A stretch of 64,000 nucleotides of DNA from Oscillatoriaceae cyanobacterium Prado104 (GTDB taxonomy: Bacteria; Cyanobacteriota; Cyanobacteriia; Cyanobacteriales; Microcoleaceae). Position numbers and translations under genes: made by a program. The DNA is taken from the NCBI GenBank assembly GCA_025454405.1, contig JALOON010000005.1, positions 1 through 64,000 on the forward strand. Direction: 5' to 3'. A model generated the notes under the pieces. The model ran no database searches, had not been told where the DNA came from, and saw only the letters and a program-made list of their open reading frames with translations. Positions 1-8,577 of this stretch are shown here, one piece after another. Numbering within the stretch: the first letter of the stretch is position 1; every line of letters starts with the position of its first letter.

Positions 1-1
1 T

Positions 2-1033
2 GAAGAAATCGAAGCTGAGAAAAAGCAGGATGCTTTTGATTTTGCTTTGTGGAAAGGTGCGAAGCCGGGGGAACCTTTTTGGGATTCTTCTTGGGGAAAA
101 GGCCGCCCTGGATGGCACATTGAATGTTCGGCGATGGTGCGCGATTGCTTGGGCGAAACTATTGACATTCATTGCGGTGGTTCCGATCTGACTTTTCCGC
201 ATCACGAAAATGAAATCGCGCAATCGGAAGCGGTGACGGGGAAATCTCTGGCTAAGTATTGGATGCACAATGCTTTTGTGACTGTCAATGGCAAAAAGAT
301 GTCGAAATCTTTGCACAATTTTATTACGATTCGCGATTTGTTGGAGGGGAATTGGTCGGGTAATTCAGAATTTGACTCCCCACCAGCCGGGGCGGGCACG
401 GGGGCACCTCCCCTACATTCGGGGGGGAATAAAAGTGAGGCAAAGGCTGTTGAACCGATGGCGGTGCGGTTGTTTGTGTTGATGGCGCATTACCGCAGTC
501 AAATTGATTTTACCCAAGAGGCGATCGCATCTGCTGAAAATGGCTGGCATACTCTTAAGGAAGGTTTGCTTTTTGGCGATCGACACGGTGCTAAACTCGG
601 TTGGAATATTGTCGATCGAATCGCAGAAGATACCGATGTCATGCAGCAGTTTCAAACAGCTATGGATAATGATTTTAATACTCCGGCTGCTTTGGTGGTG
701 CTGTTTGAATTGGCGAAGGATTTGGGCAAGGAAGGTAATATTTTAGTGCATCAAGGTAGAACGGAAACTGCACCGGAATTGTTGCAGCAAAAGTGGGGGA
801 CTTTGGTAAATTTGGCGGGAGTTTTGGGTTTGGAAGTTGCGCCGGAAGCTGAGGAGGAAATCTCGGTGGGCGGTTTGACGGATGCGGAGATTGAGTTGAT
901 GATTCAACAGCGGAAAGATGCTAGAAAAGCGAAGAATTTTGCTGAGGGCGATCGAATTCGCAACGAACTTAAGGACAGGGGAATTACTCTCATCGACCAA
1001 AAGGATGGTACAACAATTTGGCACCGCAGTTAA
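2..1033 (+). CDS. cysS: Cysteinyl-tRNA synthetase, 3' part (partial)
   Basis: Class I synthetase that charges tRNA-Cys in the cytoplasm. The reading frame is open from the window edge (frame 2), so the N-terminus with the HIGH motif lies outside. Seen here: the zinc-site region GWHIECSAM, the metal-binding [15 protein letters not shown] segment, and the signature loop KKMSKSL. The tail has the typical anticodon-stem helical bundle and ends in [15 protein letters not shown]. Two oddities: KMSKS is followed by LHN where most homologues have LGN, and about 30 residues rich in Gly/Pro/Ala are inserted between IRDLLEG and EPMAVRLF, where the family normally runs on directly (see the repeat entry). 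The frame stays open through the insert, so the gene is probably functional. Confidence 0.95.
   Translation, partial: EEIEAEKKQDAFDFALWKGAKPGEPFWDSSWGKGRPGWHIECSAMVRDCLGETIDIHCGGSDLTFPHHENEIAQSEAVTGKSLAKYWMHNAFVTVNGKKMSKSLHNFITIRDLLEGNWSGNSEFDSPPAGAGTGAPPLHSGGNKSEAKAVEPMAVRLFVLMAHYRSQIDFTQEAIASAENGWHTLKEGLLFGDRHGAKLGWNIVDRIAEDTDVMQQFQTAMDNDFNTPAALVVLFELAKDLGKEGNILVHQGRTETAPELLQQKWGTLVNLAGVLGLEVAPEAEEEISVGGLTDAEIELMIQQRKDARKAKNFAEGDRIRNELKDRGITLIDQKDGTTIWHRS
353..446 (+). repeat. In-frame GC-rich insert in cysS
   Basis: A G/C-rich stretch with blocks such as CAGCCGGGGCGGGCACGGGG and CTCCCCTAC sits inside cysS, just after the KMSKS loop. Its composition differs from the flanking AT-richer codons, and it encodes a [16 protein letters not shown] segment foreign to CysRS. 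It resembles dispersed intergenic repeats remembered from Oscillatoriales genomes; no second copy is in this window. That it is a mobile repeat is inference. Confidence 0.5.
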
Positions 1034-1067
1034 ACAAACTTGTAATGGGTAATTGGTAAGTCTTGGC

Positions 1068-1310
1068 TTAATACAGTTCAAGACAATCTAATGCTGTGTT
1101 ATCCATAAGGCGTTCTCGATCGGCAGCGAATTCTAAACACGCTATAATGTCTGCTTCAGTCAACTCTGGAAAATCGTCCAGAATCTCTGCATGAGACATT
1201 CCCGCCGTCAGCCAACCCAACACATCATACACGGTAATTCGCATTCGCCTGATGCAAGGTTTTCCACCTCGTTTATCTGGTTCGATCGTAATAATGTTGC
1301 GATAGCTCAT
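1068..1310 (-). CDS. DUF433 family antitoxin-like protein
   Basis: An 80-residue DUF433 protein. The family signature is visible: a start like IITIEPDKRGGKPCIRRMRI, then TVYDVLGWLTAGMS and ILDDFPELTEADIIACLEFA. DUF433 proteins are winged-HTH, VapB-like antitoxins that usually precede a PIN-like (DUF5615) toxin gene. No toxin frame follows: downstream on this strand lies the convergent cysS end, 34 bp away. It is therefore an orphan antitoxin or a solo regulator. The ATG start gives the usual family N-terminus. Confidence 0.8.
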   Translation of the reverse strand: MSYRNIITIEPDKRGGKPCIRRMRITVYDVLGWLTAGMSHAEILDDFPELTEADIIACLEFAADRERLMDNTALDCLELY

Positions 1311-1410
1311 AAGACCGAGTTTAATATGCTTTTCTGTAAGTTTAGCTTAGTTTGAGAAAAGTTCGATCGATATGGACCTGATGGGTTGACAACTTACTTG
1401 ACTTTAGTGT

Positions 1411-1490
1411 TTGCAACCGCAGATCTGGCAGATTGCGCTGATTTTGCAACCGCAGATCTGGCGGATTAACGCTGATTAACGCTGATTTGG
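1411..1490. repeat. Short direct repeats (TTGCAACCGCAGATCTGGC)
   Basis: Two copies of a 24-bp unit beginning TTGCAACCGCAGATCTGGC lie at 1411-1434 and 1444-1467, followed by two copies of AACGCTGATT that run into the end of the hydrolase gene. The rest of the 1311-1475 gap shows nothing else. Confidence 0.7.
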
Positions 1491-2441
1491 GTTGTTTAGT
1501 TTGTTTGCAAATTCGGCGACGGTTGTTACGAATTCTGCAGTAGATTCGTAGGGTAAAACATTCCGCCCCGGTATCAATAAACCTTCGGCGTTGGGAAAGT
1601 TGGCTAGATATTGCGCTAATCTTTCTTGGGGTTTTTCTGTTTTTCCTTCTTTGCTGATGCTTGATGCTTGTTCTCCCATAACTACGAGTGCGGGCCGATC
1701 GAACTTGTGAATCGTGCTAGTATAATCCTGCCGCCAAAACCCGGATAGAAATGAGAAAACTGCATGGCGGCTATCGGGATTTGCCGCGCCTGCTTGCAAG
1801 GCATCCAACCATTCGCTGTCTATTTTTGCCGGATCGCCAAACAGTTGTTTTGCGGAAAAGGAACGCAGAAATTCGCCGCGTCTGGCGTAGCGGTAAAAAG
1901 CATTTCCCAAGGGTGAATCTAACAGGTTCCAAATAATTCTTTGTTCTCTGTCTGTCGAATGTTTGTTCATCACCGCCCAAGCGGGAGGCCCGGCCATGAT
2001 TAGCCCGTGAATTAAGTTCGATCGACTTTCTTGCTCGATTTTTGCTAATGCTAATGCTACCGCTAATAGCGCGCCTTGCACCAGGACGATCGCGGGTTTT
2101 TTCACTACTGTTTCTAGGAAAAACTGCAACTGTTGGGCCCAATCTTCCGGGTAACAAGCAACGTGCGGCATTTCGGATTCGCCGCAGCCCAATAAATCGG
2201 GACTGTAAATCGGATTGGTATTGCCCGCCGCATACCAACTTTCGCAGAATCTCTGCCAAAAGATTCTTGACAAACCAACTCCGATTGGATGAATTAATAG
2301 TAAAGGGATGCTGTTTTCGGTTGCAGCAGTTGGATTATAAAATTCATAAGCGCAGCGGTAATTTTTCCATTCGTAAAACAGTGTCGGCGATGCGATCGAT
2401 GCAATGGTTGACAAATCTTGATTTGAAGGTGGTGATTGCAT
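1476..2441 (-). CDS. Alpha/beta-hydrolase-fold protein with atypical nucleophile motif
   Basis: About 321 residues with the alpha/beta-hydrolase layout: oxyanion-region strand SIPLLLIHPIGVGLSRIFW, YSPDLLGCGESEMP, the nucleophile-elbow region, a cap, and ALVVMGEQAS before the C-terminus. The elbow reads LVQGALLAVAL, so the usual G-x-S-x-G serine is absent at the expected position. I recall cyanobacterial paralogues with similar QGAL elbows, so this may be a conserved non-classical subgroup rather than decay. The start chosen is the internal ATG at 2441 (MQSPPSNQDL); a longer frame to 2537 would overlap the upstream HTH gene. The HTH gene lies 35 bp upstream on the same strand and may be co-transcribed. 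Substrate unknown. Confidence 0.75.
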   Translation of the reverse strand: MQSPPSNQDLSTIASIASPTLFYEWKNYRCAYEFYNPTAATENSIPLLLIHPIGVGLSRIFWQRFCESWYAAGNTNPIYSPDLLGCGESEMPHVACYPEDWAQQLQFFLETVVKKPAIVLVQGALLAVALALAKIEQESRSNLIHGLIMAGPPAWAVMNKHSTDREQRIIWNLLDSPLGNAFYRYARRGEFLRSFSAKQLFGDPAKIDSEWLDALQAGAANPDSRHAVFSFLSGFWRQDYTSTIHKFDRPALVVMGEQASSISKEGKTEKPQERLAQYLANFPNAEGLLIPGRNVLPYESTAEFVTTVAEFANKLNNPNQR

Positions 2442-2476
2442 ATTAATATTTGAGTTTGTTACTTGTATTTGTTTAC

Positions 2477-2806
2477 TTATGATGCCACGACAATGCGAGT
2501 TTGAGCTTGAACATTTGGTGGCGAGTGGGCGATCCAAATCTCTACGTTGCTGCCGAGTGCGTTGAGAAAACGAAACAGGCGTTCCGCAGAAAAATCCGAT
2601 AATTTACCGCGCATCAATGCCGAGAGTGTAGGTCGATCGATTCCTAATAGCTTTGCTGCTCGGTCCTGGGTTAGTTGGCGTTCCGAAATTAATTCACTAA
2701 TCTGATGAGCTAGTTCGGCCTTAATCAGTAATTCTTCTGGGTTGGGTAGCCCTAAGTCAGCAAAGACATTTCCACTGCTGGAATGCACTTTAATTTCTTC
2801 AGTCAT
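2477..2806 (-). CDS. XRE/HigA-type HTH protein (orphan antitoxin-like)
   Basis: A 109-residue protein with a C-terminal helix-turn-helix (about residues 45-90: LTQDRAAKLLGIDRPTLS then ALMRGKLSDFS) and a tail RFLNALGSNVEIWI typical of the COG5606-type XRE regulators that serve as antitoxins of RelE/HigB-like toxins. It should bind DNA and repress its own operon. In the family the toxin gene normally lies just upstream; here 2807-2913 is too short for one, so the partner is missing. The ATG at 2806 follows a GGAGGAAC segment (minus strand), a good ribosome binding site. Confidence 0.8.
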   Translation of the reverse strand: MTEEIKVHSSSGNVFADLGLPNPEELLIKAELAHQISELISERQLTQDRAAKLLGIDRPTLSALMRGKLSDFSAERLFRFLNALGSNVEIWIAHSPPNVQAQTRIVVAS

Positions 2807-2913
2807 TTTGTTCCTCCAATTCTTGCTGTTCTAAATATTTTTTATCGGTTATTATTAAGATCGAGAATAACGCGATCGACCGCAATATCATTCAACAATA
2901 TCATTATTCAATC

Positions 2914-4011
2914 ATGTCAGAACAGCGGATTACCATTTCTTTACCCAACTTGCTGCTAATTGTAGCATCAGGCTTGCTGCTGGTGCTGCTGTGGCAGTTG
3001 CGGAGCTTGCTAGTAATTCTGATGATATCAGTCGTGCTCGCCGCTTCGATCGTCCCGATCGTGAATTGGGCCGCTGCGATGCGCGTTCCCCGCTGGCTGG
3101 CCGTAATTTTGGTTTATTTAACTCTGATTGGCGGATTCACCGGTACAGTAGTATTAATCGGGCCGACTGTTATCGCGCAAATCGAGTTATTGATCCGGCA
3201 GTTACCTGTTTACGCTGAAACTTTGGAAACTATAGCAACTAATTTATTGAGCCGCTTGAGTGCCAATGCGCCAACGTTTGTGAGTCAGTTGGTGGACACT
3301 CAATCTTTAACGAATTGGCTGATCCGATCGAGCCAACAATTAGTCGTGCGATCGTACAGTTTAACCAGAGGCATTTTAGGGGGATTTTTTAGCTTGGTTT
3401 TGTCATTGTTTATTTCCGGTTACATGGTAGCCGACAGCCAAACTTTAATTAAAAGTTTGGTGCAGTTTTTCCCGAAACCTTGGGATGAAAGATTGGCGGC
3501 TCAAGTTACGCCTGTCGGTGAAAGAATGGGGAGTTACATTCGCGGACGGGTGTTAGTTTCCGCCATTTTAGGCATATTTATTACGACGGGTTTGAGCATT
3601 TTGGGAATGCCGGAATTTGCCTTAGGTTTGGGGGCGATCGCGGGCGTTACTAACTTGATTCCCTTCATCGGTCCGGTATTGGGTGCAGTACCCGCATTAA
3701 TCGTAGCATTAGCTAAAGGCGGTTGGGTGTTGTTGTGGGTATTGCTGTTATTTGTCATCATCCAAAACTTGGAAACCTACGTGCTCGATCCGTTGTTGGT
3801 TGGTTCTTCCGTTGGCGTGCATCCACTGTATCAGTTGCTGTCAGTCTTGGGAGGCGTTCAAGTATTGGGAATTATCGGGGCTGTCATCGTGCCGCCTTGG
3901 TTTGCAGGAGTCGCTGCTTTGATTGAAAACTTGTATTTAAAACCGAAGATTCGGGGGGAATATCGGGAAGCGATCGATCGAGCTAAGAATAATTCCGAAG
4001 TGCTCAATTAA
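2914..4011 (+). CDS. AI-2E family transporter (PerM/YdiK-like permease)
   Basis: A 365-residue polytopic membrane protein of the AI-2E transporter family. Hydrophobic segments at roughly 10-30, 33-55, 60-85, 150-175, 210-235, 240-265, 270-290 and 305-335 fit the usual eight-helix architecture. The family's central soluble stretch (QLPVYAETLETIATNLL...) and the conserved GLGAIAGVTNLIPFIGPVLG and NLETYVLDPLLVGSSVGVHP regions are recognisable. Family members export small molecules or act as Na+/H+ antiporters; the substrate here is unknown. It is a single gene, divergent from the HTH gene. Confidence 0.9.
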   Translation: MSEQRITISLPNLLLIVASGLLLVLLWQLRSLLVILMISVVLAASIVPIVNWAAAMRVPRWLAVILVYLTLIGGFTGTVVLIGPTVIAQIELLIRQLPVYAETLETIATNLLSRLSANAPTFVSQLVDTQSLTNWLIRSSQQLVVRSYSLTRGILGGFFSLVLSLFISGYMVADSQTLIKSLVQFFPKPWDERLAAQVTPVGERMGSYIRGRVLVSAILGIFITTGLSILGMPEFALGLGAIAGVTNLIPFIGPVLGAVPALIVALAKGGWVLLWVLLLFVIIQNLETYVLDPLLVGSSVGVHPLYQLLSVLGGVQVLGIIGAVIVPPWFAGVAALIENLYLKPKIRGEYREAIDRAKNNSEVLN

Positions 4012-4043
4012 TCCCAATATTTTTGGCGATCGCACTTTCTATC

Positions 4044-4067
4044 TAGGGTGCGCACCGCGCACCTTAC
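4044..4067. repeat. Palindromic repeat AGGGTGCGCA..GCGCACCTTA
   Basis: Self-complementary element (GGTGCGCA-cc-GCGCACC type) in the gap between two convergent genes. A near-identical copy lies at 59951-59973, so this is a dispersed family. It could act as a bidirectional terminator. Confidence 0.65.
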
Positions 4068-4086
4068 GGCTAAAACCAGCGCTTTT

Positions 4087-4404
4087 TCAATTTCTTTCAG
4101 TTCGATCGGACTCTAGCAATTCTTTAATTAAAGCAGGTGGGGTTGCTTCTCGGTACGCGCCGCAATAATACATGGTTAAAACGGCTTTGTATGCCCAGTG
4201 ATTTGAGGGTACGTCCCTAAAAGGATTTGGTAGGGTTTCGGCGCGATTTTGGACGCAGGCGTTGAGAATTTGTTCTCGGGTTGGCTGAACTTTTACTAAA
4301 GAATTATCTGGGGGGATTTGCTCGGTGGTTTGTGCTTTGGCAGGGGCAGCAAAGCTAGCAGTAAGTATCAAGATAGTTGCCGAAAAGATTCTGGTTGCAA
4401 GCAT
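4087..4404 (-). CDS. Small exported protein with SLH-like motif
   Basis: A 105-residue protein with a clear signal peptide (MLATRIFSATILILTASFAAPAKA then QTT). The mature part contains NPFRDVPSNHWAYKAV, the hallmark start of an S-layer-homology (SLH) motif, but only one truncated motif is present instead of the usual three. Two Cys residues (in ACVQNR and MYYCGAY) could form a disulfide. Probably periplasmic or cell-wall associated; function unknown. The start region (GCATTGAATT) is shared with the sequence upstream of the second FGE kinase, showing that this end belongs to the duplicated segment. Confidence 0.7.
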   Translation of the reverse strand: MLATRIFSATILILTASFAAPAKAQTTEQIPPDNSLVKVQPTREQILNACVQNRAETLPNPFRDVPSNHWAYKAVLTMYYCGAYREATPPALIKELLESDRTERN

Positions 4405-4460
4405 TGAATTATTTCCTGTGCGATAATAGATTATAATTTCCTCTGCATTCCCCGAACATT

Positions 4461-6218
4461 ATGCTGGGTAGTACCCTTCGCAATCGCTATCAAATTATCA
4501 AATTCTTGGTCAAAGGTGGTTTTGGTTATACATACCTTGCCAAGGATTTAGATTTACCGGGACATCCTTATTGCGTGGTGAAACACCTGCAACCGCAAGA
4601 CCGCGATCCGACTGTTTTGACTGTTGCCCGACGCTTGTTCGAGACGGAAGCTAAAATTCTGTATAAATTGGGCAAGCTGCAGAACCAAATTCCCACTCTT
4701 TCCGCTCACTTTGAGGAACGTGGGGAATTTTATTTAGTTCAAGATTTTATCGAAGGACACGATTTGACGGAAGAACTGATTCCCGGTCAAAAATTAAGCG
4801 AGTCATATACTATTAAATTATTGTACGATATTTTAGAGATTTTAGCAGTAGTTCACCAACAAAATGTTATCCATCGCGATATTAAACCTGCTAATTTAAT
4901 GCGGCGCGAAGATGGTAAAATTGTCTTAATTGATTTTGGGGCTGTTAAGGAAATTAATGCGTTGGTTGCGGGCGATCGAAACCAAAGGAGCTTAACTATT
5001 CCCATCGGTTCTCAGGGTTATATGCCGAGCGAACAAGCGAGGGGCAAACCTCAACTTGCTAGCGATATTTATGCTGTAGGTGCGATCGCGATTCAAGCAT
5101 TAACTGGCGAACATCCCGTTAATTTACCGGACGACTCGCAAACAGGAGAATTAATGTGGCGCGATCGCACTCAAATCAGCGATAATTTAGCAAATGTGTT
5201 AGATAAGATGGTGCGCGATCGATTTAGCGAGCGCTATCAAAATGCAGGGGAAGCATTGCAAGCTATTTTATCTTTTTGGTCGCCAACTGCAACGGATAAT
5301 CTAGCATTACCGATATTATCCAATCTGGCAATTTCCGATCTGTATTCGCCGCCGGATGCTCCTACACTAAAACTCCCTTCAAATACTCTAAAAACCTGTG
5401 AATTTGAGACTGTAACAGTGAATTCAAAGGGGGAAACAATCGATCGCAACCAGGGTCGATCGCAAGTCTTTTTAGAAACTAAAGTTAATGGCATTACTTT
5501 AGAGATGGTGGCAATTCCTGGGGGCAGTTTCATCATGGGTTCGCTAAGTGCTGAAGCCCAAAGAGATAATAATGAAGGGACACCGCGTACTGTGAATGTC
5601 GCGCCTTTTTTGATGGGAAAATATCAGGTAACTCAGGTTCAATGGCTTGCGGTGGCAGATTTACCGAAAATCAAGATCGATCTCAATCCTCACCCCTCTT
5701 ATTTCAAAGGTGATGATTTGCCTGTCGAGCAAGTAAGTTGGGATGATGCGATCGAATTTTGTGCGAGATTATCTCAATTTACCGGACAAAATTATCGACT
5801 GCCTAGCGAGGCCGAATGGGAATATGCTTGTCGGGCAAGTACGACAACACCTTTTTATTTTGGTGCAACTATTACTCCAGATTTAGTTAACTACAACGGG
5901 AATTATCCCTACGGTGGTGCAGAAAAAGGAATCTATCGCGAAAAAACAACTGCTGCAGGTAGTTTTCCAGCTAATAGTTTTGGACTGTACGATATGCACG
6001 GCAATGTATGGGAATGGTGTCAAGATATTTGGCACGATGATTATCGGGATGCGCCGACAGATGGTAGCGCTTGGGAGACTGATGGAGATGGTAAATATCG
6101 CTTGCTGCGCGGCGGTTCGTGGTGCTACCTCGCTAGGGATTGCCGCGCGGCGCGGCGCGAGAAAAACTCGCCGGATACTCGCAATTCTTATGTTGGTTTT
6201 CGGGTTGCCTGCAGGTAG
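4461..6218 (+). CDS. Serine/threonine protein kinase with FGE-sulfatase domain (copy 1)
   Basis: A 585-residue fusion. The N-terminal Hanks-type kinase (about 8-270) has a Gly-rich loop KGGFGYTYLA, ATP lysine K41 (VVKHL), catalytic HRDIKPAN (D140), LIDFGAVKE (D158) and GYMPSEQARG in the activation segment, so it should be active. A linker of about 80 residues leads to a C-terminal formylglycine-generating-enzyme-like domain (about 350-585: EMVAIPGGSFIMGS, YRLPSEAEWEYACRA, MHGNVWEWCQD, RLLRGGSW, GFRVACR). In the family this domain is usually a binding module; true FGE oxidase activity needs two active-site Cys that I cannot confirm here. It was probably duplicated with its neighbour at 6450. 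Cytoplasmic; target unknown. Confidence 0.92.
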   Translation: MLGSTLRNRYQIIKFLVKGGFGYTYLAKDLDLPGHPYCVVKHLQPQDRDPTVLTVARRLFETEAKILYKLGKLQNQIPTLSAHFEERGEFYLVQDFIEGHDLTEELIPGQKLSESYTIKLLYDILEILAVVHQQNVIHRDIKPANLMRREDGKIVLIDFGAVKEINALVAGDRNQRSLTIPIGSQGYMPSEQARGKPQLASDIYAVGAIAIQALTGEHPVNLPDDSQTGELMWRDRTQISDNLANVLDKMVRDRFSERYQNAGEALQAILSFWSPTATDNLALPILSNLAISDLYSPPDAPTLKLPSNTLKTCEFETVTVNSKGETIDRNQGRSQVFLETKVNGITLEMVAIPGGSFIMGSLSAEAQRDNNEGTPRTVNVAPFLMGKYQVTQVQWLAVADLPKIKIDLNPHPSYFKGDDLPVEQVSWDDAIEFCARLSQFTGQNYRLPSEAEWEYACRASTTTPFYFGATITPDLVNYNGNYPYGGAEKGIYREKTTAAGSFPANSFGLYDMHGNVWEWCQDIWHDDYRDAPTDGSAWETDGDGKYRLLRGGSWCYLARDCRAARREKNSPDTRNSYVGFRVACR

Positions 6219-6298
6219 GCAAAAATTCTTTTGCTTTTTTGCCTGTTTTGAATCTAGGCTTCTGCAAATACAGTAGTTTTCAGGTAAGTGAGGTATAG

Positions 6299-6331
6299 AG
6301 AAACCCGGTTTCTTTAAGAAACCGGGTTTCT
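6299..6331. terminator. AGAAACCCGGTTTCTT hairpin (repeat family, putative terminator)
   Basis: A perfect 15-16 bp inverted repeat, AGAAACCCGGTTTCTT and its complement, with almost no loop, lies 80 bp after the first kinase. Other copies are at 24861, 27933, 32324, 34980 and 61159. It may end transcription of copy 1; that role is inferred. Confidence 0.55.
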
Positions 6332-6449
6332 GGGGCGTAGTTCATAAACTCGAAAAAAGCTGTAACTTTAGGAAAGAGTTCGATCGCCCGCATTGAATTC
6401 TCGATCGTGCGATAATAGATCCCAACTTCCACTGCATTCTCAAAAAACT

Positions 6450-8273
6450 ATGCTGGGTTGTACTCTTCGCGATCGCTATCAAATTATTAAATTTTTAGGA
6501 TCGGGCGCTTTCGGCGATACTTACCTCGCCCGAGATTTAGATTTACCCGGACATCCCCAATGCGTTGTCAAACATTTTAAACCGAAAGACTCCTCTCCCG
6601 ACGTTTTACCAATTGCCAAACGCTTGTTCGACTCGGAAGCCGAAATCCTTTACAAGTTGGGCAAGCTGCACGACGGAATCCCCAGCCTTTGGGCTCACTT
6701 TGAGGAACATGGAGAATTTTATTTAGTACAAGATTTTATCGAAGGACATGACTTGACAAAAGAACTGATTCCCGGTCAAAAATTCAGCGAATCTTATACG
6801 ATCGCATTATTGCGCGATATTTTAGAAATTCTAGCAGTCGTTCACCAGCAAAATGTAATTCATCGCGATATTAAACCTGCTAATATCATCCGCCGCAACG
6901 ATGGTAAAATTGTCTTAATTGACTTTGGTGCTGTCAAGCAAATTAGCACAATAGTTGTTAATGATGATGGGCAAAGTAGCTCAACTGTGGCAATTGGTTC
7001 TTCTGGTTATATGCCCAGCGAACAGGCAAACCGCAGGCCGAAACTTGCTAGCGATATTCATGCTGTGGGGATGATGGGTATTCAAGCACTGACAGGTCAA
7101 CCTCCTTTTAAATTACCAGAAGATTTGCAGACAGGAGAGGTAATTTGGCGCGATCGAGCTACGGTTAGCGATAAGTTAGCTAATATTTTAGATAAAATGG
7201 TGCGCGACCATTTTAGCCATCGCTATCAAAATGCAGGGGAAGCATTGCAAGCTATTTTATCTTTGTCGCAGCCTGCCCCGCCACCACCTTTATCGCCGCC
7301 TGATGCTGCTACTTTAATTTCAACCGATCCGACAAGAATCGATCTGTTACAAGCAGCTCGATCGAAGGATTTTTTTGGTTTAGAAACGAAAGCACCACCA
7401 CCAAAAAAAACAGCGAAAAAAGTACCGTCAACTCCCCAAAAAATAGTTCAATTTGAAACCGTGATAGTGAATTCAAGGGGGCAAATCATCAAGCGCAGCC
7501 AAGGGAGATCGCAGGTGTTTGCAGAAACAATCGCCCCAGGTATTATTTTAGAGATGGTAGCAATTCCTGAGGGTAGTTTTGTGATGGGTTCCCCGAATGC
7601 GGAAGCCGAACGAGATAGCAATGAGGGGCCGCAGCGTACTGTGAATATCGCCCATTTTTTTATGGGCAAATATCAGGTAACTCAGCTTCAATGGTGTGCT
7701 GTGGCAAATTTACCGAAAGTTAAGATCGACCTCAAGGCTTATCCTGCTTATTTTAAAGGTACTAATTTGCCTGTCGAGCAAGTATCTTGGCAGGATGTTA
7801 CAGAGTTTTGTGCGAGGTTATCTCAACTTACCGGACGCAATTACAGATTGCCTAGCGAGGCCGAATGGGAGTATGCTTGTCGGGCGGGAACAATGACACC
7901 TTTTTATTTTGGAAACACTATTACTCCAGAATTAGTTAATTATAACGGAAATTTTCCTTACGCTCGCGCGCCCCAGGGAATCAACCGTCAAAAAACAACT
8001 GCTGTTGGTAGTTTTCCTCCTAATAGTTTTGGACTGTACGATATGCACGGCAATGTTTGGGAATGGTGTCAAGATATTTGGCACGATAATTATCAAGGCG
8101 CGCCGACTGATGGTAGTGCTTGGGAAACCGGCAGATACAATAAAAAACGGCTGCTTCGCGGGGGATTTTGGAATGGAATTTCCCGGAATTGCCGTTCTGC
8201 TTATCGTGGCATCCACGTACCAGATTTCGACGGCAATTTCAACGGTTTTCGGGTTGCCTGTACTGCAACATGA
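6450..8273 (+). CDS. Serine/threonine protein kinase with FGE-sulfatase domain (copy 2)
   Basis: A 607-residue tandem paralogue of the preceding gene, similar along its whole length. The kinase motifs are intact: GSGAFGDTYLA (a full Gly loop, better than copy 1), VVKHFKPK, HRDIKPANII, LIDFGAVKQ and GYMPSEQANR. The linker is longer and contains Pro-rich and Lys-rich parts (PAPPPPLSPP, PPPKKTAKKV). The FGE domain repeats EMVAIPEGSFVMGS, YRLPSEAEWEYACRAG, MHGNVWEWCQD and GFRVACTA. The start at 6450 (MLGCTLRDRY) is chosen because it aligns with copy 1; the 60 bp upstream also align (GCGATAATAGAT...TGCATT), so that segment is noncoding duplicated leader. Confidence 0.92.
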   Translation: MLGCTLRDRYQIIKFLGSGAFGDTYLARDLDLPGHPQCVVKHFKPKDSSPDVLPIAKRLFDSEAEILYKLGKLHDGIPSLWAHFEEHGEFYLVQDFIEGHDLTKELIPGQKFSESYTIALLRDILEILAVVHQQNVIHRDIKPANIIRRNDGKIVLIDFGAVKQISTIVVNDDGQSSSTVAIGSSGYMPSEQANRRPKLASDIHAVGMMGIQALTGQPPFKLPEDLQTGEVIWRDRATVSDKLANILDKMVRDHFSHRYQNAGEALQAILSLSQPAPPPPLSPPDAATLISTDPTRIDLLQAARSKDFFGLETKAPPPKKTAKKVPSTPQKIVQFETVIVNSRGQIIKRSQGRSQVFAETIAPGIILEMVAIPEGSFVMGSPNAEAERDSNEGPQRTVNIAHFFMGKYQVTQLQWCAVANLPKVKIDLKAYPAYFKGTNLPVEQVSWQDVTEFCARLSQLTGRNYRLPSEAEWEYACRAGTMTPFYFGNTITPELVNYNGNFPYARAPQGINRQKTTAVGSFPPNSFGLYDMHGNVWEWCQDIWHDNYQGAPTDGSAWETGRYNKKRLLRGGFWNGISRNCRSAYRGIHVPDFDGNFNGFRVACTAT

Positions 8274-8337
8274 AATTCTGCGTCTTTTGCTTTTTTGCTC
8301 TCGATCGACCGTCATTGTGCCAATATTGTTATGATAT

Positions 8338-8490
8338 TGACCTCAATCCCAATCCATCTAATTTGCAAGTTAATGACTAGCCTCTCGATCGAGTAAATTG
8401 GGATGATGCGACAGAATTTTGTGCGAGGTTATCTTGGCTTACCGGACACAATTATCGACTGCCCAGCGAGGCCCAATTGGAAACGGTTTA
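8338..8490 (+). pseudogene. Remnant of a third FGE-kinase copy
   Basis: This stretch aligns with the middle of the FGE domain of both upstream genes. Read in frame it gives DLNPNPSNLQVND, a stop (TAG), PLDRVNWDDATEFCARLSWL, then TGHNYRLPSEAQLETV and a stop. No kinase part or C-terminal half is present. It is a decayed fragment left by a further tandem duplication. The rest of the 8274-8577 gap shows no gene. Confidence 0.85.
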
Positions 8491-8577
8491 ACCCAACCTA
8501 AAAATCTACAAATCGGGAAAATCTACCAATCGGGATTTTACAATAATTATTTATCTGGTAGCGGGATTGTCTGCAGT

